Shown piece by piece: positions 54,214 to 62,219 of a stretch of 64,000 bases of DNA (position 1 is its first letter; each line of letters starts with the position of its first letter). A model generated the notes under the pieces. The model was not told where the DNA came from. It did not search any database and worked only from the letters and a program-made list of their open reading frames with translations. Made by a program: the position numbers and the translations under genes. This stretch comes from Streptomyces phyllanthi (GTDB lineage Bacteria; Actinomycetota; Actinomycetes; Streptomycetales; Streptomycetaceae): the NCBI RefSeq assembly GCF_009377205.1, contig NZ_VJZE01000001.1:42171-106170 (forward strand), in the 5' to 3' direction.

Positions 54214-55683
54214 ATGCCCAACCTCGGAGCCGGTCCGCTGTCTCCGCCCGGTCCCGTCGGCGGCGCGCCCCAGCGGCTGCGCGGCGGCGTCCTCGGCATG
54301 GCGGACATCGCCGCCGCCACCATGGCCAACGTCGGCCCGGCCATGAGCTTCTTCTTCGGTTTCGCCTTCCTGGCCGCCACCGCCGGTGAGGCGTCTCCCC
54401 TGACCATCCTCGCCGCGGGCGTCGCGGTCGCGCTGCTCGGCAACACGCTGGCGGAGTTCTCCCGGGCGCACCCCTCGGCGGGCAGCTTCATCACCTTCGT
54501 CGGCAAGACCTTCGGACCGGTCAGCGCGGTGACCACCGCGCTGCTGGCGACGCTGGGCTACATCGTCGCGATGTCCGGCGTCATCTCGATCTCCGGCGGG
54601 TTCGTGCAGATCACCCTGTACCACTACACCGGCGTGGACCTGCCGTGGATCATCTGGACACTGCTGCTCACCGGGCTCGCCGTGGTGCTGATGCTGCGTG
54701 GGGTGGTGGTCTCCACCAAGTGGGCCGGCTACTTCTTCGGCGTGGAGATGCTGGTGCTGGTCGTGGTCTCGGTGGCGGCGCTGGTGGAGCACGGCGGTGA
54801 GCTGTCCGTCGACCCGTTCCTGCCGAGCCACATCAGCGATGGCTTCAAGGGTCTGGCAGCGGGCTTCCCCCTGGGTGTGTACCTGTTCATCGGCTGGGAG
54901 AACTCGGCGGCACTCGCCGAGGAGACGGAGAATCCGCGGCGCAACGTCGGCCGCGCCGTGTTCTCCTCCGTCGCCATCATGACGATCAGTTACATCCTCT
55001 TCGCCTACGCCACGGTGACCGGCTTCGGCTACGACGTGGAGCGGCTCGGCGACTCCCGCATCCCCTTCATCGACGTCGCCCACCACACCCTCGGCGCGTT
55101 GGCGTTCCTCGCCTACCTCGGCGGTCTGACCTCCACCCTCGGCGTGCTGATCGCAGGCATCAACTCCCAGGCCCGCCTGGTGTTCAACGCCGGACGCGAG
55201 GGTCTGCTGCCCGCCTTCTTCGGCTACGTGCACCCCACCCGCCGCACCCCGAACAACGCGATCATCACCTTCACCGCCATGGCGCTGCTGATCATCGGCG
55301 GCTGGTGCGTGGGCCACCTGCTGGACCCGGACGGCGGCCCGATGAACCCGGTGGTCTTCTTCACCGAGTCCTCGACGCTCGGCGCCATCCTGATTTTGCT
55401 GGTCTACCTCGCCTCCAACATCGCCCTGCCGCTGTACTACCGCAGGTATCGCCCGCAGGAGTTCCGGGTGATCCGGCACCTCCTCCTGCCCGCGCTTGGC
55501 ACGGTGGCCATCCTGGTCCCTCTGTACTACCTCGCCAAGCCCGGCCAGCCCGCTCCGTACAACTGGTTCCCTTACGCCGCGATCGCCGCCCTGCTCGCCG
55601 CCGTCGGCTACGCGGCCCTGCTGGTCCGCCGCGACCCGGCCCTGGCCGAACGCGTCGGCTCCATCGTCGCCGACGCGGACTGA
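54214..55683 (+). CDS. APC family amino-acid/polyamine permease, 489 aa
   Basis: A second permease of the APC superfamily, of a different branch from that at 49844. About 12-13 helices; conserved N-terminal region GMADIAAATMANVGPAMSFF and EFSRAHPSAGSFITFVGKTF, then FIGWENSAALAEETENPRRN in the middle and GINSQARLVFNAGREGLLP after helix 8. The ATG at 54214 follows GAGGAG. The substrate is probably an amino acid or amine. It lies downstream of the GntR regulator in the same direction. Confidence 0.9.
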   Translation: MPNLGAGPLSPPGPVGGAPQRLRGGVLGMADIAAATMANVGPAMSFFFGFAFLAATAGEASPLTILAAGVAVALLGNTLAEFSRAHPSAGSFITFVGKTFGPVSAVTTALLATLGYIVAMSGVISISGGFVQITLYHYTGVDLPWIIWTLLLTGLAVVLMLRGVVVSTKWAGYFFGVEMLVLVVVSVAALVEHGGELSVDPFLPSHISDGFKGLAAGFPLGVYLFIGWENSAALAEETENPRRNVGRAVFSSVAIMTISYILFAYATVTGFGYDVERLGDSRIPFIDVAHHTLGALAFLAYLGGLTSTLGVLIAGINSQARLVFNAGREGLLPAFFGYVHPTRRTPNNAIITFTAMALLIIGGWCVGHLLDPDGGPMNPVVFFTESSTLGAILILLVYLASNIALPLYYRRYRPQEFRVIRHLLLPALGTVAILVPLYYLAKPGQPAPYNWFPYAAIAALLAAVGYAALLVRRDPALAERVGSIVADAD

Positions 55684-55892
55684 GCCCACACAGGCACGGA
55701 GCCGAAGTGGAATCGGCCGGGATGATCTCTCAAGGCAGCCCTGCGCAATACCCGTGTCCCGCAGCGTCCCTGTCGCGCCTGACGGCTCCTCGTCCACGCG
55801 AACGGCGTCCGTTTGCCTGTGGGAGAGGCCGGGCGGACCATCGTCACCACCCGTCGGCGGGACGCCACCACCGCTTCGCCCGGACGTCCGGG

Positions 55893-56639
55893 TCATTCCC
55901 GTGGGCGTGGACGGGCCGCGGTGATCGACTTCCGGATCTCGATGGTCGCCGGCTCGCACCCAGGTGTGATCGATGGGCCGGGCCCGGAGTACTTCCGGGG
56001 CCGGGGCGGTCGTGAACGCGGGTCGGTCCGGGTGACCGGCCGGGAAGCCTGGCCAGTGCGCACGCCGTCCGGTCCAGCTGCTCCGGCGGCACCGTGGCCC
56101 GGAAGGTCGCCGAGACGGGCCATCCCGTGATCCTCGGGGCCGCGTCGCACCGGAACGACAGCAGTCCTTCGTCGACGACCCGGTTGAGCCGGCGCCTCGC
56201 GGTGGAGACGCTGGTCGAGGTGAAGGCGGCGAGCTCGGTCGCGGTCCGGCGGCCGTCGGCGAGTCCGACCAGCAACGGGCGGTATGCGAAGGGCAGGACA
56301 CCCTCGCCGGTACGCGGCGGCGCGTGCCGTGCGAGCTGCGCCCGCTGTGCGGGGGCCAGGGCGTCGAGCCGCCAGCGGCTGGACCACCCTGTGCGCCGCC
56401 GCAGGCCGGCAGTCGACATCGACGAAGGCGAGGCAGTAGTGGCGTGCCCACGTGCTCAACCACGGGTAGGCCGTGACCCACGCCGCCCCCGAGGTGGCAT
56501 TCCGGTCCCAGCGGCGTGCCGCCGTGGTCGGTGTGATCCCCAGCACCTGGCCGACGACGGACCAGGAAGCCCGAGGAGCGACCTGAAGGGCGTTCACCAA
56601 CGCCAGGTCGATCTCGTCGAGGATGAACGGATCCTGCAC
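55893..56639 (-). pseudogene. Lrp/AsnC-type regulator, frameshifted with internal loss
   Basis: The GTG at 56637-56639 (AAGGGGG upstream) starts VQDPFILDEIDLALVNALQV, the first AsnC helix-turn-helix, running to CLAFVDVDCRPA. Then the frame changes: from about 56385 a second frame reads WRLDALAPAQRAQLARHAPP and a second HTH, ATELAAFTSTSVSTARRRLN, followed by VVDEGLLSFRCDAAP. Streptomyces has two-HTH AsnC proteins of this kind, but the effector domain that should lie between is missing here and the C-terminus runs into unrelated sequence. It is convergent with the permease. Probably dead. Confidence 0.65.
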
Positions 56640-56756
56640 GACCGCCCCCTTGTTCAACCTTTTCTGCGGTATTTCAACGCAAGGCGCCGCGCTGCTTCAA
56701 CGTGAGGTGCTGTCCGTCGTACCCCGTGCCATCTCCGTATCGAGGAGGTACCTGCC

Positions 56757-57254
56757 ATGCCCGGCGCCGAGAACAAGCCCGGAGCGCGCAGGGATACGAC
56801 CGGGCGGCCGGGACCCGAGAGCCTGCGCGACGGGCTTGCGGAGGCCGTGTTCACATCCCTGGTGCTCTTGGCCGCCGAGGGTGTGCTTGTGGCGATCGCC
56901 TGGCTGTTGCGTGATGCCCGGCTGCCCGGTGTCAGCGCCCCGTACGACCTGGGCTGGCTCTTCGGCCTCAGCTACCGACTCCTTCTGGTCTGGGGAGGCG
57001 TCACGCTGGCTGTCCTGGGGATACTCATCGCCGTGCTGCGCGGGGCCGTGTGGCTGACGCGGGGACGTGATGTGAACCGGCCCTGGATCCGGCTGCTCGC
57101 CGATCACGGTCCTTCCGTTGCCGGCTGGCTGTTCATGCCGATCGTGGGGCTGGGGCTGTTCTGGGCGGCGTGTATCGCCCTGTTGTGGTTCCTCATGGGT
57201 TCCTGGGACAAGTGCTACACCGGGGAGGTCGACTGCCAGGGCGGCGTCTGGTGA
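56757..57254 (+). CDS. Small integral membrane protein of unknown function, 165 aa
   Basis: Not a family I recognise. It has a polar N-terminus and three clear hydrophobic helices at about 31-51 (FTSLVLLAAEGVLVAIAWLL), 70-95 (LLLVWGGVTLAVLGILIAVL) and 120-147 (GWLFMPIVGLGLFWAACIAL), ending in a short tail with two Cys (DKCYTGEVDC). The ATG follows GAGGAGGTA. Its stop is 3 bases from the stop of the convergent gene. Confidence 0.8.
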   Translation: MPGAENKPGARRDTTGRPGPESLRDGLAEAVFTSLVLLAAEGVLVAIAWLLRDARLPGVSAPYDLGWLFGLSYRLLLVWGGVTLAVLGILIAVLRGAVWLTRGRDVNRPWIRLLADHGPSVAGWLFMPIVGLGLFWAACIALLWFLMGSWDKCYTGEVDCQGGVW

Positions 57255-57257
57255 TGG

Positions 57258-57749
57258 TCAGGCGCCCTCGCGGCCTCCCCTCGGCGGCCAGCGCAGACCG
57301 TGTTTGCCGTACCCGAAGAACCATCCCGGACCACGTACGCCGTCCTCGCCGGCGAGCTTCATGAGCGCGTAGAAGAAAAGGAGGATGCCGCCCATGCCGG
57401 CCAGCCCCCATACGGCGGACAGATCGGGACCGCCTGCGTGGACCACCTGATCGCTCTCCGCCAGGCGCGCGAAGCCGAGGAAGACGGTCGCCATGCCCAG
57501 CAGGGCCAGACCTGCCCACCGCATTCGGGCCCGCTTGGCGGACGGGATGCTGAGGACCGTGAAGGCCAGGGGCTGTCCGCAGGTCCCGCATTCCAGCGCC
57601 TCCACCCGGTATCCCCGCTCCGGCCGCCGGATGTCGATGGGATAGGCGTGGAAGGTCTTGCGCACCTCGTTGCGCAGGAAACTGCTCTCGATCGATGCCA
57701 GGTGCACGTAATGCTGCGTCGGATACGGCCCCACCGTACGGCTGCTCAT
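57258..57749 (-). CDS. Membrane protein with a CxxC motif, 163 aa
   Basis: Not recognised. The N-terminal 60 residues are soluble and end in ECGTCGQP, a possible zinc or disulphide motif. Two membrane segments follow, about 80-98 (AGLALLGMATVFLGFARL) and 112-133 (WGLAGMGGILLFFYALMKLA). The C-terminus is short and basic. The ATG at 57747-57749 has GAGGAGGAC upstream; an earlier start four codons upstream is less good. Confidence 0.78.
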   Translation of the reverse strand: MSSRTVGPYPTQHYVHLASIESSFLRNEVRKTFHAYPIDIRRPERGYRVEALECGTCGQPLAFTVLSIPSAKRARMRWAGLALLGMATVFLGFARLAESDQVVHAGGPDLSAVWGLAGMGGILLFFYALMKLAGEDGVRGPGWFFGYGKHGLRWPPRGGREGA

Positions 57750-58085
57750 AGTCCTCCTCACAACGAGACTGATCCACGACAGTCATCAGAGTCAGGCCAG
57801 ACTCCCTTCAGACGCAGAATGGCGAAGAAAACGACCAGAGGAAGGTCAAACTCTGCAGGATTGGAGCAACTGCGCGGCCCATGAACGTCGTTAAGAGCCC
57901 CACAGTCTGGCTGCCCACCGGACCAGCGGTCGCCGCCGCGACGCCCCCGTCGCCGATCCCGTCGAACACGAGCGCGCTCCAGAACAATGCGTCGGTAGCG
58001 GATTCCCTTTCCAACGCGCTGAAGCTCCGCCCGCCGACGTCACCAGAAGCCTGGAGTGCTACAGGGCGGCACCCGATAGCACGCG

Positions 58086-58373
58086 ATGGCTACCGTGGAG
58101 CCAAGCCGACCCAACCCGAGATCGCCCAGCGCGACCTGCGCACCAAATCCAAGGAGATCATGGACGCTGTCCAAAGCGGCCAGTCCTTCACCGTCACCCG
58201 CGACGGCCACCGCATCGGCGAGCTGATCCCCCTGCGCCGACGCCGGGGATTCGTCCCCCGCGGCGAATTCGCCGCCATGTCCCGCACCGCCCCCGACATG
58301 TCTCTGGACGCCTTCCGCGCCGACAGGGACTCCACCGCCGAGCAGGAGCCGGACGACCCTGTGCAATGTCTGT
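58086..58373 (+). pseudogene. Phd/YefM-type antitoxin remnant
   Basis: A frame reads TQPEIAQRDLRTKSKEIMDA, then FTVTRDGHRIGELIPLRRRR and REEF-like GEFAAMSRTAPDMSLDAFRA, the layout of type II antitoxins of the Phd/VapB-like group. The natural start seems to be the ATG at 58086, but it is one base out of frame with the body, so a frameshift lies near 58100-58110. The C-terminal end is lost and no toxin gene follows. It overlaps the tail of the decayed MerR gene on the other strand. Confidence 0.6.
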
Positions 58374-58738
58374 GTCCCCGCACACGCTCGGGTCGGTGGT
58401 GGCGGCGCGTTCAGCTGGCCACGCAGAGCGGTGCGGGTCTTGCGCAACTGGGCCATGCGCCGCTCGATGTCGTCGAGGTGCCGCTGGATCAGGTCCGTGA
58501 TGTGGGCGCACGGGGCCTCGCCCGAGTCGCGCAAAGCGAGGATCGAGCGGATCTCGGCGAGTGTCGGTCCGGGCGACTGGGCGTCGCGGACGAAGGCGAG
58601 CCGGGCGCCGCTCTGCGGCGGGTAGTCGCGGTAGCCGCCTGCCGTGCGGGGCGGGCGCGGGAAGCAGACCGGCCTGCTCTAGAAGCGGATCGTCTTGGGC
58701 GTCAGCCAGTTCACGGCGGCGAGTTCTCCGATGCGCAT
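58362..58738 (-). pseudogene. MerR family regulator, three frameshifts
   Basis: Reading frames joined by single-base changes give a MerR protein: MRIGELAAVNWLTPKTIRF, then a stop caused by one missing base near 58679; one extra base near 58655; TAGGYRDYPP, TLAEIRSILALRDSGEAPCA (effector-region Cys) and HLDDIERRMAQLRKTRTALR; a third shift near 58415, then TTDPSVCGDTDI. The Cys positions suggest a metal-responsive type. The gene is divergent from the thioredoxin-like fragment, as a merR and its target would be. Three lesions make it a decayed gene. Confidence 0.7.
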
Positions 58739-58801
58739 GCAGCCGAGGCTACGCCTTGACCTTCCAGTGCACCGAAAGGTCTGACGTCGGTCGCATCCAC
58801 A

Positions 58802-59068
58802 GTGACCTGGGAGGACGGCGGCCATGCGTATCACACGCTTCTGACGGTGCCCGACTACCCCCACGCCCAGCAGGCACTGGAGCGGATCGACCAGGCGCTC
58901 GGCGGGAGGGCCGCCGTGGTGGAGATGGTCGAGGTCGCCGACCAGGTGCAGGCCGCACGGCTCGGCATGACCGGCTCCCCCACGATCCTCATTGACGGCG
59001 CCGACCCCTTCCCCATGTCTGGCGCGACGGCTCGCGGCGCCCCGGCGCGCATCTCGCCCGTTGATGGA
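58802..59068 (+). pseudogene. Thioredoxin-fold / alkylmercury-lyase-associated protein fragment
   Basis: It reads HTLLTVPDYPHAQQALERID, then QAARLGMTGSPTILIDGADP and runs out soon after. This matches small thioredoxin-like proteins found near MerR and merB-type genes, in which the first loop is usually VPDCPH; here the Cys is Tyr, so the redox or metal function is lost. The C-terminal half is missing. GTG at 58802 is the first possible start. Low certainty on the family name. Confidence 0.45.
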
Positions 59069-59212
59069 GTCGGTCGAAAGACGACCCATCGGATAACACC
59101 TCCCGAGCAATCCCCCGATGCCTCCGGCCTCAGGATGGCCTCAACACATGGCTCTACCGCAGCCGAGCCGTCCAGAACACGCCTCACCGGCTGCACGTCC
59201 GCGCACATCCGT

Positions 59213-59221
59213 GCAGGTCAG
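59213..59221 (+). repeat. GCAGGTCAG arm repeat, far left of attachment copy 2
   Basis: Exact repeat unit, here extended to GCAGGTCAGACG, as at 59445. Confidence 0.45.
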
Positions 59222-59326
59222 ACGAGAATCAGTCGAGGCAGACCAACCTGGCACCAAACCTACGAGCAGCGGATTCAGTCCGCTGAGCAAAAGTTGACGC
59301 TCCGGCACCTTACAAGGAAGGTTTCC

Positions 59327-59335
59327 GCAGGTCAG
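59327..59335 (+). repeat. GCAGGTCAG arm repeat, left of attachment copy 2
   Basis: Lies 16 bases before copy 2; extended match GCAGGTCAGA with 47983. Confidence 0.5.
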
Positions 59336-59351
59336 AGACCTACACAGGTGA

Positions 59352-59410
59352 GGCGGGTGGGACTCGAACCCACGGCCGACGGATTATGAGTCCTTTGGGG
59401 ATCTTGGCGG
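59352..59410. repeat. Attachment site copy 2: tRNA 3' half in a 59-base perfect direct repeat
   Basis: Identical over 59 bases to 48021-48079, including the CAU anticodon loop and T-arm. The acceptor end diverges just outside the repeat (one change, then no CCA), so copy 1 keeps the better tRNA end. To the right it is followed by the same CTTTGGGGATCTTGGCGG arm. Confidence 0.85.
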
Positions 59411-59444
59411 CCCTTGCCGATCATTGCCGATTCACGCCGTTCTT

Positions 59445-59453
59445 GCAGGTCAG
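59445..59453 (+). repeat. GCAGGTCAG arm repeat, right of attachment copy 2
   Basis: Lies 34 bases past copy 2, the same spacing as at copy 1. Confidence 0.5.
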
Positions 59454-59731
59454 ACGTGCTGATCAGTGTCAGCCCTGTGCAGTGCTTGTCGGTCTGTTCC
59501 TGTCCTTGTGGCCCCTCAATGGCCCCTGGACGCCGATGAGTTCGACGTTTACCACAGCAGCGACCGCGTCCACCCAATTCAGCCAAGAGGATGGAACCTG
59601 CGCACAGCGGAGTCCCTTACCGACGAGATGGTGCTCCACCCCTTGTCCGGAGTGGAGCACCATCCCTGACGTCAAGGCGCGATCTTGTCCACCGGACCGA
59701 TCATCGACGTGGGTCGCAGCGCGTCGACCGG

Positions 59732-60070
59732 TCAGCCGAGGACATAGGACTCATCACCGAAGTCAGCGACGATCTTCAGCTTGCCGCCGAGTGCCTTGAC
59801 GTAGGCGGCGAGGGTGTCGACCTCGCTGCGCTCCAGCTGGCCCTTCTCGATGCGGGAGACGCGAGCCTGGGTGACACCCATGGCTTCGGCGACCTGGACC
59901 TGTGTGGTGTGCTGCCGCTTCCGCAACTCGGCGAGGCGGTGCACACGGGAGGCCAGAACCATCGCCTGCGCCCCCTTCTGAATCTGATCCTTCTCGGCAT
60001 CGGTGAAGGCGAAATCCTCGGCCAGGTCTCCCCAGGAGACAGCCTGCGGGTCCTTGAGGTGATCAGTCAT
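59732..60070 (-). CDS. XRE-family antitoxin (HigA-like), 112 aa
   Basis: A helix-turn-helix antitoxin. The HTH is in the C-terminal half (TQVQVAEAMGVTQARVSRIE, KGQLERSEVDTLAAYVKALG), followed by GGKLKIVADFGDESYVLG, the usual end of this group. Its ATG overlaps the toxin stop by four bases (ATGA), so it is the second gene of a toxin-first operon as in higBA. It should neutralise the toxin and repress the operon. Confidence 0.9.
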   Translation of the reverse strand: MTDHLKDPQAVSWGDLAEDFAFTDAEKDQIQKGAQAMVLASRVHRLAELRKRQHTTQVQVAEAMGVTQARVSRIEKGQLERSEVDTLAAYVKALGGKLKIVADFGDESYVLG

Positions 60071-60444
60071 CGCGCCCCGTCCTCTCCATCGATTCGCTTC
60101 AGATGCTCCGCGTATGCCTGCTCCGCCTGGGGCACCGCGACGCCGTACCAGCCGGACCAGTTGCCCGCCTTGTCGCCGCCGACCAGAATCACGGCCTGGC
60201 GGTCCGGGTCGAACACAAACAGCAACCGCACTTCCGTGGCCCCTGCCGAGCCGGGTCGGAGCTCCTTGAGGTTCGACAGCGCCGAACCTTTGATCGTGTC
60301 CACCAGAGGCCGGCCCAACGCGGGACCTTCCTCCTGAAGGGCAGTGACAGCCTGACTGACCTGGATCAGGGTGTCGCGGTCAGTGCGGCGCAGGCCGTGA
60401 AGCCAGGACAGAGCCGGCTCGACCACGACAATCTTCCAAGCCAT
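60067..60444 (-). CDS. RelE/HigB-type toxin (phage-derived Gp49-like), 125 aa
   Basis: A type II toxin of the RelE/ParE fold. It begins AWKIVVVEPALSWLHGLRRT, has LGRPLVDTIKGSALSNLKEL and EVRLLFVFDPDRQAVILVGG, the signature of Gp49/HigB proteins, then AGNWSGWYGVAVPQAEQAYA. Such toxins usually cut mRNA on the ribosome. The ATG at 60442-60444 has GGGGGA upstream. An AT-rich stretch at 60460-60500 upstream is the likely promoter. The pair lies right of attachment copy 2 and probably stabilises the element there. Confidence 0.88.
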   Translation of the reverse strand: MAWKIVVVEPALSWLHGLRRTDRDTLIQVSQAVTALQEEGPALGRPLVDTIKGSALSNLKELRPGSAGATEVRLLFVFDPDRQAVILVGGDKAGNWSGWYGVAVPQAEQAYAEHLKRIDGEDGAR

Positions 60445-60499
60445 AGGCACGTCCCCCATCTGCACTTATTACACTTACAGCATACACCACTGACATCAT

Positions 60500-61180
60500 A
60501 ATTGGAGAGGGCTACCGTTCTCGCAGCGGACGCACCACCGCTGATCATGCACGATGCCGACGACCGCCTCCCGCCACTCGACGCCAAGAGGCGGCTGTGC
60601 TGTGCGCCGCTACCGTGTCGAGTACGTGGCAATCGAGGACGCGCGGGCCGCCGTGGACTTACACGGAGAGGCCGACGACGCGCTGCTGCCCTTCCTGGCC
60701 GAGGAACCGTTCAGGCGCTCGGCCACATGCTCCACGAGAAGGGCGACCCGAGTTCTGCCAGCTACCGAAGGGCGAAACCTGGTGGCCCGTGAGGTCGCCA
60801 CACGAGCACAGGAAGCGGACGGGTGGCGGTACTGACCCTGGACGACTGCTCATCGGCAGGGCACTCCGCAACCAGGTCGGGCCGTACGGGGGCGCCAGGT
60901 CTCCCGCCCGGAACAGGCGAACACCGAGCTGTTGGCGCGGCCGGAGGAGAGGGACGCGGAGCTGGAGGCCGCCCGGGCGGCCAACCGCGAGCCGACCCGG
61001 GCCCGAACCAGAAGGAAGCCGCGCACCGCTAGGGACTGGCCGGCCCGGTCGTCCACCTTCCAGCCGACGTAGCCCTTGGCCGCGGAAGGCGCGCTCCGAC
61101 GGAGCGCCTCCCGCTTCGACCGCCACCCCGAGGAGACCGATGCGACCGCGGCCGATCTTGCACAGCGCGAGCGACAGCAA
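60500..61180. other. Stretch with gene remnants
   Basis: Plus strand at about 60597-60720 reads RYRVEYVAIEDARAAVDLHG and DDALLPFLAEEPFR, which looks like the start of a second RelE-like toxin, but the homology stops. At about 60913-61030 a frame reads NTELLARPEERDAELEAARA, a coiled-coil-like tail of unknown origin. Neither is a complete gene. Confidence 0.35.
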
Positions 61181-61184
61181 ATAC

Positions 61185-61213
61185 TTGGCTAGCCACATGT
61201 TTGCTGTTACGTT
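61185..61213 (+). promoter_or_regulatory. Promoter of the reductase operon with palindrome over the -35
   Basis: TTGGCT, 17 bases, TACGTT. The perfect palindrome TGGCTAGCCA (61186-61195) overlaps the -35. A second symmetric element, GCCACC-TAAATG-GGTGGC, lies at 61227-61244 just before the ribosome site. These are good candidates for sites of the MarR protein encoded at the end of the operon. Confidence 0.5.
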
Positions 61214-61262
61214 GATTATGTGTCCAGCCACCTAAATGGGTGGCGATACGAGAGGAGTCATC

Positions 61263-62168
61263 ATGAAAGCCATCCTGTTCGACCGTTTCGGAGGCACGGA
61301 AGTGCTGCACGAGGCGGACATCGAGGTCCCGCAGCCCGGCCCCGGCCAGATCCGCGTCCGCGTCAAGGCGGCCGGACTGAACGCGCTGGACGGCAAGATC
61401 CGCTCCGGGGCCATGGAGGCCGCGTTCCCCACGGCCCTCCCCGCCGCCCCCGGTGGCGAGCTCGCCGGCGTGGTGGACGCCCTGGGTGAGGGCGTGCGGG
61501 ACGTGCAGGTGGGTGACGAGGTGCTGGGCTGGTCGGACACCGGCTCGTACGCCGAGTACGCGCTGGCCACCACCGTGGCCCCCAAGCCCGCCGGCCTCGA
61601 CTGGCAGCACGCGGCCGCGCTGCCGGTGGCGGGCGCGACGGCCGAGCGGGTCCTGGACCTGCTCGGCGTCGTCGCCGGGGAGACCGTACTGATGCACGGC
61701 GCGGCCGGAGCGGTCGGCACCCTGGCGGTCCAGCTCGCCACAGCCCGCGGAGCGCGTGTCATCGGCACCGCCGGCGCCTCGAACCAGGACTACCTCACCT
61801 CGCTCGGCGCCACCGCCACTCTCTACGGCGAGGGCCTGGTCGAACGGGTCCGGGCGCTCGCCCCCGACGGCGTGGACGCGGTGTTCGACCTGGCCGGGAA
61901 GGGCGCCCTGGAGGACTCCATCACCCTGCGCGGCGGCACCGAGCGCATCGTCACCATCTCCGACTTCCGCGCACACCAGCTCGGCATCACCTTCTCCAGC
62001 AGTCCCCGGGAACGCTCCGCCGCCGGCCTGGCCGCGCTGGCGCAGGACGCCGCGAGCGGCAAGGTCGTCACCACTGTCACCGCCTACCCGCTCGCCGAGG
62101 CCGCCACGGCCCAGCAGGTCAGCGACGCCGGGCACGTGCGGGGCAAGCTCGTCCTCACCGTCGACTGA
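61263..62168 (+). CDS. Quinone oxidoreductase-like medium-chain dehydrogenase, 301 aa
   Basis: A zinc-independent MDR enzyme. It starts MKAILFDRFGGTEVLHEADI, has LNALDGKIRSG in place of a zinc site, and the NADPH loop MHGAAGAVGTLAVQLATARG at about 148-168. It reduces quinones or enones in known relatives. The ATG at 61263 follows GAGAGGAG. It is the first gene of a three-gene operon with an old-yellow-enzyme reductase and a MarR regulator, a common electrophile-stress arrangement. Confidence 0.92.
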   Translation: MKAILFDRFGGTEVLHEADIEVPQPGPGQIRVRVKAAGLNALDGKIRSGAMEAAFPTALPAAPGGELAGVVDALGEGVRDVQVGDEVLGWSDTGSYAEYALATTVAPKPAGLDWQHAAALPVAGATAERVLDLLGVVAGETVLMHGAAGAVGTLAVQLATARGARVIGTAGASNQDYLTSLGATATLYGEGLVERVRALAPDGVDAVFDLAGKGALEDSITLRGGTERIVTISDFRAHQLGITFSSSPRERSAAGLAALAQDAASGKVVTTVTAYPLAEAATAQQVSDAGHVRGKLVLTVD

Positions 62169-62219
62169 CCACGCCCGCCTCCCCCCTGTTTCGACCATCA
62201 CCGCACCGAAGGACCCCTC

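Larger units (their letters stand above)
48021..59410. mobile_element. 11.3-kb segment bounded by tRNA-derived direct repeats (integrated element or remnant)
   Basis: The segment lies between two perfect 59-base repeats and carries a mix of intact genes (permeases, cupin, tautomerase, GntR regulator, membrane proteins) and decayed ones (Lrp, antitoxin, MerR, thioredoxin-like). In both copies the tRNA fragment is followed on the right by the same non-tRNA sequence, so each copy looks like the left end of an element extending right, and the intact tRNA should be further right. No conjugation or replication genes are inside, so it is probably a degraded or non-autonomous member of a tandem array. 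Confidence 0.6.

Noticed and set aside
53434..56481. 1015-codon minus-strand frame opposite the GntR and permease genes
   Set aside because: His/Arg/Gln-rich antisense translation typical of a shadow of membrane-protein coding DNA.
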